Notes under the pieces: model-generated
Databases searched by the model: none
What the model was told of the DNA's origin: nothing
Seen by the model: the letters and a program-made list of their open reading frames with translations, nothing else
Assembly (NCBI GenBank): GCA_023212725.1
Contig: JALBYF010000110.1
Location: forward strand, 1 to 32,539
DNA length: 32,539 nt
From: Tranzscheliella williamsii
Taxonomy: Eukaryota > Basidiomycota > Ustilaginomycetes > Ustilaginales > Ustilaginaceae
Reading direction: 5' to 3'
Translations under genes and position numbers: made by a program
Shown: piece after piece, positions 28,528 through 32,539 of the stretch
How the letters are laid out: every line of letters starts with the position of its first letter
How positions within the stretch are numbered: position 1 is the stretch's first letter

Positions 28528-31023
28528 CTACTGGGGGCGGGGCTGCGGGCGGGACTGGGAGGGGGGCGCGGAGGTGGCGGCGGACTCGAGCGGGTCGAGG
28601 GGGGGCGAGGGCGGTTGGGCGTCGTCGTTGTCCGAGCGGAGTGGTTTGGGGCGGTGGGTGTCGACGGCGTCGATGGGGAGCTGGAAGCGTTTTTCGTCGC
28701 AGCCGTACGCCTTGGGGGTGAGCTGGATGACGGTGTGCAGCGGGATCTTGATGTAGGGCAGGTCCTCCTGGGAGAGCGCATGGAAGTAGGCGTACAGACA
28801 GCGGATGATGGCCTGGTGCCCGATGATCAGGATGTTTTCCTGCCGCTCCAGCTCCATGATGATCGGCTCCAGACGAACGACAACGTCGCGGTACGACTCG
28901 CCGCCGCGGTAACGGTAGTTGAACTTATCGTCGTCGCGATTGGCATAGTCCTCGGGGTAGTACTTTTCGATCTCCTCGTACGTCATCGCGTCGCAAACGC
29001 CGGCGTCGAGCTCGTCCAGGCTCTTCCAGGCCAGCTTCGGATACGGCAGCTCCGAGGCGGTTTGTGCGGTCCGCCGCAACGTGCTGTGCCAGACGGTGAG
29101 GGGCGCGTCGCCGATGTGGTCCTTGATCAGCTGCGGCAGCGCCTTGGCATACATCCAGCCGCGCTCAGAGAGGTCCGAGTCGCCGCCGATCTTGCCTTCG
29201 ACATTGTACTGCGACTCGCCGTGGCGCGAAAAGAAGATGTTGCGCGGCGTCAGGTGCAGATTCATCAGGTAGAAGGCGATGCGCGACTCTAGATAGCCCT
29301 GAATCCGGTTGATGGTGACCGACTTGCCGACATCGGTCACCTTGACGTAGCTGTAGTGCGCCTCGCTGCCGTCGTCGTTGACAGGCTCATAGGTTTCTTC
29401 GTAGTGCTTGATACGCGCCAGGAAGTCGGCCTTGGCGGTCTCGGGCGTGACACCGGCATAGTCCGGATCGCCGCTGCTCACCTTGACGGCAATGTTGGCC
29501 TCGATCACCTTGGGATCGGTGCAGATGGACTCGAGGAAGACGAGCTTCAGGTCGGGCTCCTTGGCAATCCGGTCGGCGATCTCCTTGCGACGTGCACGGG
29601 TGCTGTTGGTGGCGTCGTGGATGCCGACATTGCCGCCGCGCTTCAGCCAGCCGATCAGCTGTTCGAGGCACTCTTCCGCCATCTGCGAACGCAGCTTGTA
29701 GGCCGAAGGATTCGAAGGATCGAAGAACGAGGCGGTGTGATCCTCTTTGACGCCCGAGGTGTTGTACTTGGTACGGGCCAGCGCGCGCCGCAGCTGACCG
29801 ACATTGAAGACCTTGACGTCGTACTCGAGCCAGCGCAGATACTTGAGCACCCGGTTCGCCACGTAGCTCTTGCCACGGGCTGGAAGACCGACCATACAGA
29901 CTACAATTTTGGCACCAGAGTAGTCGGGCCGAGCACCCGCAGCACCAAGGTTGGGCGTAGACATGCCAGTGCGAACGCCATGACCCAGACCGAGAGCAGC
30001 ACCCACACCGCTGTGGGCAGCCGATCCACCTTCGCCCACCTCGGGAGCATCTTTTAGAATTCTTCCGCGGCCATGGTCCTGCGGCGAGGTGGCCGCCTCG
30101 GTCCGTTGCGACGAGGATGGCTGCTGCTGCGAAGACAAGGGCGGTTGCTGTTGCTGCGCGTGCGACGAGGATTTCTGCTGTGACTGGTGGAACGAGTTGG
30201 ACAGAGAGCCGCCCATCTGGAGGTAGCCGCCCTGGCCCTGGGTCTCTGCGGCGTCAAAGGGAGTGCCAGGAACGCTACCGGACTTGCTACCAGCCCTGCT
30301 GCCAGACTTGGTGCTAAAGGTGCCAGACTTGGCAAGATTGGGTCCGGCGGCGGCGGCGAGACTGCTGGAAACAAGCTCAGGATGATCGCGCAGAAGGGCC
30401 TGAAGACCGTCGGAGGAGGAAGCGAGGTTGGAAGAGGCAACGGCAAGGGTGAAAGCCTCTCTTTGGGCTGCCTGCGGGAAGGGAGCGGGTCGGGAGTGTC
30501 CGTGAGAGGACTGGGAAAAGTGTCTTGGAGAAGCGGTGCTGAAGCCACCACCCATGGTAGCGGGTGTGCCGGTGGACGACTTGCGTGCGACGCTAGAGCG
30601 CACCGAGCTGGAGCGTGCCAGATGCGAGCGGGCAGCGGCGTCTTTGGACAGCGGCTGCGAGCTGGAAGAGGCGTCTGCGGCGTTGGCGGCAGCAGCGGAG
30701 GCGGCGACGGCGGCGGCGGCGGCAGCGGCGGCCTGTTTCTGAGCGATTTCTTGTTGGCCCAGCTTACCGGCTAGCTGCTGCGCCTGAGTGGCGCTGTATC
30801 TTCCGGGCGAAGCGGTACCCGGCCCAACGCCAGGACCACCGCTAAGATGGCGGTGGTGGAAGAAGGGTGGCGAGACAGGAGACGAGCCTCGGCTATCGAT
30901 GGCGGACTGCTGTGCAGCCCCCGAGTCGACAGACGTAGCGTCGACATGACTTTCGGTGCCACTGCCTGTGCCATGGTCAGCACCAGTGCTACCGGCAGTG
31001 TCTCGGCCCGCGGTTTTTGACAT
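28528..31023 (-). CDS. Bifunctional 6-phosphofructo-2-kinase / fructose-2,6-bisphosphatase
   Basis: Cytosolic enzyme that makes and breaks fructose-2,6-bisphosphate, the signal that switches glycolysis against gluconeogenesis. 831 aa in one exon. Residues 1 to about 365 are a disordered Ser/Ala/Gln-rich extension with a poly-Ala run and many Ser/Thr sites, typical of fungal forms and likely a phosphorylation region. The kinase domain follows, with Walker A GLPARGKS (379-386), NVGQLRRAL and HDATNSTRARR. The phosphatase (histidine phosphatase) domain begins FFSRHGESQYN, with catalytic His601. Its acid residue is in SLDELDAGVCD and the second histidine is His736 (IIGHQAIIR). Both active sites look intact, unlike yeast Pfk26, whose phosphatase centre is altered. 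The C-terminus is Pro/Ser-rich. The start ATG at 31023 shares a 0.7-kb divergent spacer with NudC. Confidence 0.95.
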   Translation of the reverse strand: MSKTAGRDTAGSTGADHGTGSGTESHVDATSVDSGAAQQSAIDSRGSSPVSPPFFHHRHLSGGPGVGPGTASPGRYSATQAQQLAGKLGQQEIAQKQAAAAAAAAVAASAAAANAADASSSSQPLSKDAAARSHLARSSSVRSSVARKSSTGTPATMGGGFSTASPRHFSQSSHGHSRPAPFPQAAQREAFTLAVASSNLASSSDGLQALLRDHPELVSSSLAAAAGPNLAKSGTFSTKSGSRAGSKSGSVPGTPFDAAETQGQGGYLQMGGSLSNSFHQSQQKSSSHAQQQQPPLSSQQQPSSSQRTEAATSPQDHGRGRILKDAPEVGEGGSAAHSGVGAALGLGHGVRTGMSTPNLGAAGARPDYSGAKIVVCMVGLPARGKSYVANRVLKYLRWLEYDVKVFNVGQLRRALARTKYNTSGVKEDHTASFFDPSNPSAYKLRSQMAEECLEQLIGWLKRGGNVGIHDATNSTRARRKEIADRIAKEPDLKLVFLESICTDPKVIEANIAVKVSSGDPDYAGVTPETAKADFLARIKHYEETYEPVNDDGSEAHYSYVKVTDVGKSVTINRIQGYLESRIAFYLMNLHLTPRNIFFSRHGESQYNVEGKIGGDSDLSERGWMYAKALPQLIKDHIGDAPLTVWHSTLRRTAQTASELPYPKLAWKSLDELDAGVCDAMTYEEIEKYYPEDYANRDDDKFNYRYRGGESYRDVVVRLEPIIMELERQENILIIGHQAIIRCLYAYFHALSQEDLPYIKIPLHTVIQLTPKAYGCDEKRFQLPIDAVDTHRPKPLRSDNDDAQPPSPPLDPLESAATSAPPSQSRPQPRPQ

Positions 31024-31719
31024 GGCAACAAAGTGTCGACGCGGACTTGGCTTGCTTCAGAGCGAGACGAAATAGGACAACAGCAAAGAAAAGGTGCGCA
31101 GACGGGCCGAGATGCGAATGTGGAAGAGGAGAACAAAAAGGAGGACTCCTAAGGATGCACACTATGCAGCCACACCGGCACTGAGAGTGAGGCAGGTGCG
31201 GGAAGAGTGAGGCAGGTGCGGGAAGAGTGAGGTGGAGCAAGTGTTGAGCGGAGAGCCACCGGCTGAGCTGAGTCACGGGACGCCGTTGTCGTGTTAGATT
31301 GAAGATCACGGCTGGCGAGAGCACCAGGGCGGAGCGCGAGCGGGGGCCAGTGAGCGGGCGGGTGCTGCAAAAGCGACGAGGCGGGATGGCAGCGCAGCGA
31401 GCGGGCCTGAGCGTGAGAGGTGTTGGTGGGAGAATGTCGAGGTGCTGAGCATCTGTCAAGCATCTGCGATAAGCGGTAGGCGGGCCGGAAGAGACCGTCG
31501 CGGCGAACGCCGAGCGTCGGGATGCTGGGCCGTATCAGCATTACGTAAAAGCCTGAGGGACACGGGACCGGTCATGTGACTGACACCCACACTCGTGCGA
31601 GTCAAGACAAGTGGAGCTTCGCCGCGGAAATGTACAAAAAAGCGAGGAAGGGATGGTTGGTTACCTTTCTTGTTGCTACTCACCACCTTGGCTGTAGCGG
31701 AAGCGAGTAACGTAGCGGC
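31024..31719. promoter_or_regulatory. Divergent spacer between the PFKFB and NudC genes
   Basis: About 700 bp holding both promoters and no supported gene. A 20-bp unit (GAGTGAGGCAGGTGCGGGAA) is repeated in tandem at 31185-31224 with a partial third copy. GGTCATGTGACTGAC near 31571-31585 contains an E-box-like CATGTG. No clear TATA box is seen on either side. Confidence 0.45.
31185..31236. repeat. 20-bp tandem repeat, two full copies and one partial
   Basis: GAGTGAGGCAGGTGCGGGAA at 31185-31204 and 31205-31224, followed by GAGTGAGGTGGA. It lies about 160-210 bp upstream of the PFKFB start, probably in its leader or promoter. Confidence 0.85.
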
Positions 31720-32386
31720 ATGACACCCGAAGAGTACGAAGCGCTGGCTCCGGAGGCGCGGGCGGAGCATGACCGGGCGGAGCGGGCGCGTGAGGCGGAC
31801 GAGCAGGGGGCGCTGCCGTATACGTGGACGCAGCAGCTGGACCATGTTGCGCTGGGTGTGCCGGTCCCTGCGGGCACGCGCGGCCGCGACCTCGCCGTCT
31901 CGCTCAAGTCGCGCTCGCTGCGCGTAGGCCTCAAGGGCCACCCGCCCCTGCTTGACGGCCAACTCCCGTTCCCCATCAAGGAGGACGACAGCACCTGGAC
32001 CCTCGAAGACTCGCGCCTCGTCGAAATTCACCTCGAAAAGCAGAACCAGAACCAGTGGTGGCCCCACGTACTCACCCACCACCCCAAGATCGACACCACC
32101 AAGATCGTCCCCGAAAACTCCAAGCTCAGCGACCTCGATCCAGAAACACGGTACGTTCCCCCCCTCCTCTCCCTGCGCTAGCCCGCTTGGCCGTGTCGCT
32201 AACTGACGCCAAGGGGGTTCCCACGTCGCTCCTCCTTTCAGTGCTATGGTCGAAAAGATGATGTTCGACAACCGACAAAAGGCGATGAACAAGCCGACGT
32301 CCGACCAGCTCCAGCAGCAGGAGATGCTGGCCAAGCTGCAGGCCTCGAATCCGGACGTCGACTTTTCCAATGCCAAGTTCTCCTAA
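31720..32386 (+). CDS. nudC: Nuclear migration protein NudC (CS-domain co-chaperone), one intron
   Basis: NudC-family protein that helps dynein/LIS1-dependent nuclear movement and acts as an Hsp90-linked co-chaperone. Exon 1 is 31720-32150, the intron 32151-32241 (GTACGT..TTTCAG, 91 nt) and exon 2 32242-32386. The split Arg codon joins DPET-R-AMVEKMM, and the sum is 191 aa, as in other fungal NudC proteins. A short acidic helix (EEYEALAPEARAEHDRAERAREADEQG) precedes the CS domain (about 32-130), which contains YTWTQQLDHVALGVPVP, DLAVSLKSRSLRVGLKG, WTLEDSRLVEIHLEK and WWPHVL. The conserved C-terminal helix MVEKMMFDNRQKAMNKPTSD ends at DVDFSNAKFS. G-ending codons dominate the first 48 codons and C-ending codons the rest. 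Confidence 0.95.
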
Positions 32387-32462
32387 CCGCACTGTAATCT
32401 ACACATCGGTACGCGCTGTGTTGCAGTACAGCGTCGCTGTAGGATGGCAAGAGTGTTGTGTT
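32387..32462 (+). other. 3' flank of NudC
   Basis: Short downstream sequence with no gene; presumably the 3' untranslated region of NudC up to the G-run. Confidence 0.4.
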
Positions 32463-32471
32463 GGGGGGGGG

Positions 32472-32539
<68 letters not shown>
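32463..32539. repeat. Terminal poly-G run (9 G, C, 67 G), probable artefact
   Basis: The window ends in an almost pure G homopolymer. No biological element I know in such genomes has this form; fungal telomeres are short mixed repeats. Two-colour sequencing that reads missing signal as G, carried into a contig end, is the simplest explanation. Confidence 0.85.

Noticed and set aside
28191..28781. A His-rich minus-strand protein with a poly-His run.
   Set aside because: The His run comes from the GGT/GAT minisatellite, and the frame overlaps the end of the PFKFB gene.
32463..32539. Telomere or structured G-quadruplex end.
   Set aside because: There is no repeat unit with T or A as in fungal telomeres; a pure G run fits a technical artefact better.

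Overview
The window looks like nuclear DNA of a basidiomycete fungus, most likely a smut or a related yeast-like fungus of the Ustilaginomycotina. I infer this from high GC with strongly G/C-biased third codon positions, compact genes with none to two short introns (about 83-100 nt, GT..AG), TATA boxes near start codons, and the protein set: fungal microbial rhodopsin, DUR3-type urea transporter, GT32 Golgi glycosyltransferase, Pol I largest subunit, NudC. Species cannot be fixed by reading. I see no rRNA, tRNA, CRISPR array, transposase or viral gene.

Layout: 378-1324 (-) TRAP-alpha, three exons; 2969-4141 (+) alanine-glyoxylate aminotransferase, with a possible longer form from 2768; 4321-5212 (-) HAD hydrolase, one intron and an apparent frameshift in a G-run; 5754-8498 (+) RNF10/Mag2-type RING protein; 8744-9676 (+) unrecognised protein, possibly with a spliced first exon from 8587; 9796-11979 (-) FAD/NAD(P)-binding oxygenase-like protein; 13481-15672 (+) urea/polyamine transporter DUR3, one intron; 15947-17524 (-) GT32 glycosyltransferase; 19441-20412 (-) light-driven proton-pump rhodopsin; 21935-27328 (+) RNA polymerase I largest subunit; 27461-28165 (-) TENA/THI-4 protein; 28528-31023 (-) bifunctional 6-phosphofructo-2-kinase/fructose-2,6-bisphosphatase; 31720-32386 (+) NudC, one intron. 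A run of 67 G closes the window and is probably a contig-end artefact.

The genes do not form a pathway cluster. They are mostly housekeeping genes in divergent and convergent pairs: long spacers (about 0.5-1.5 kb) between divergent starts and short ones (about 120-275 bp) between convergent stops. The long spacers hold tandem repeats and inverted repeats.

The most interesting signal is not a gene. Several genes on both strands switch part-way from G-ending to C-ending codons in the sense direction. It is sharpest in the HAD gene, the unknown gene at 8744-9676, the TENA gene and NudC, and is also visible in the flavoprotein and at the ends of the RNF10-like, Pol I and PFKFB genes. Other points worth a second look are the possible dual start of the aminotransferase, tandem PPxY motifs in the cytosolic tail of the glycosyltransferase, and a 14-bp-arm perfect inverted repeat at 18079-18111.
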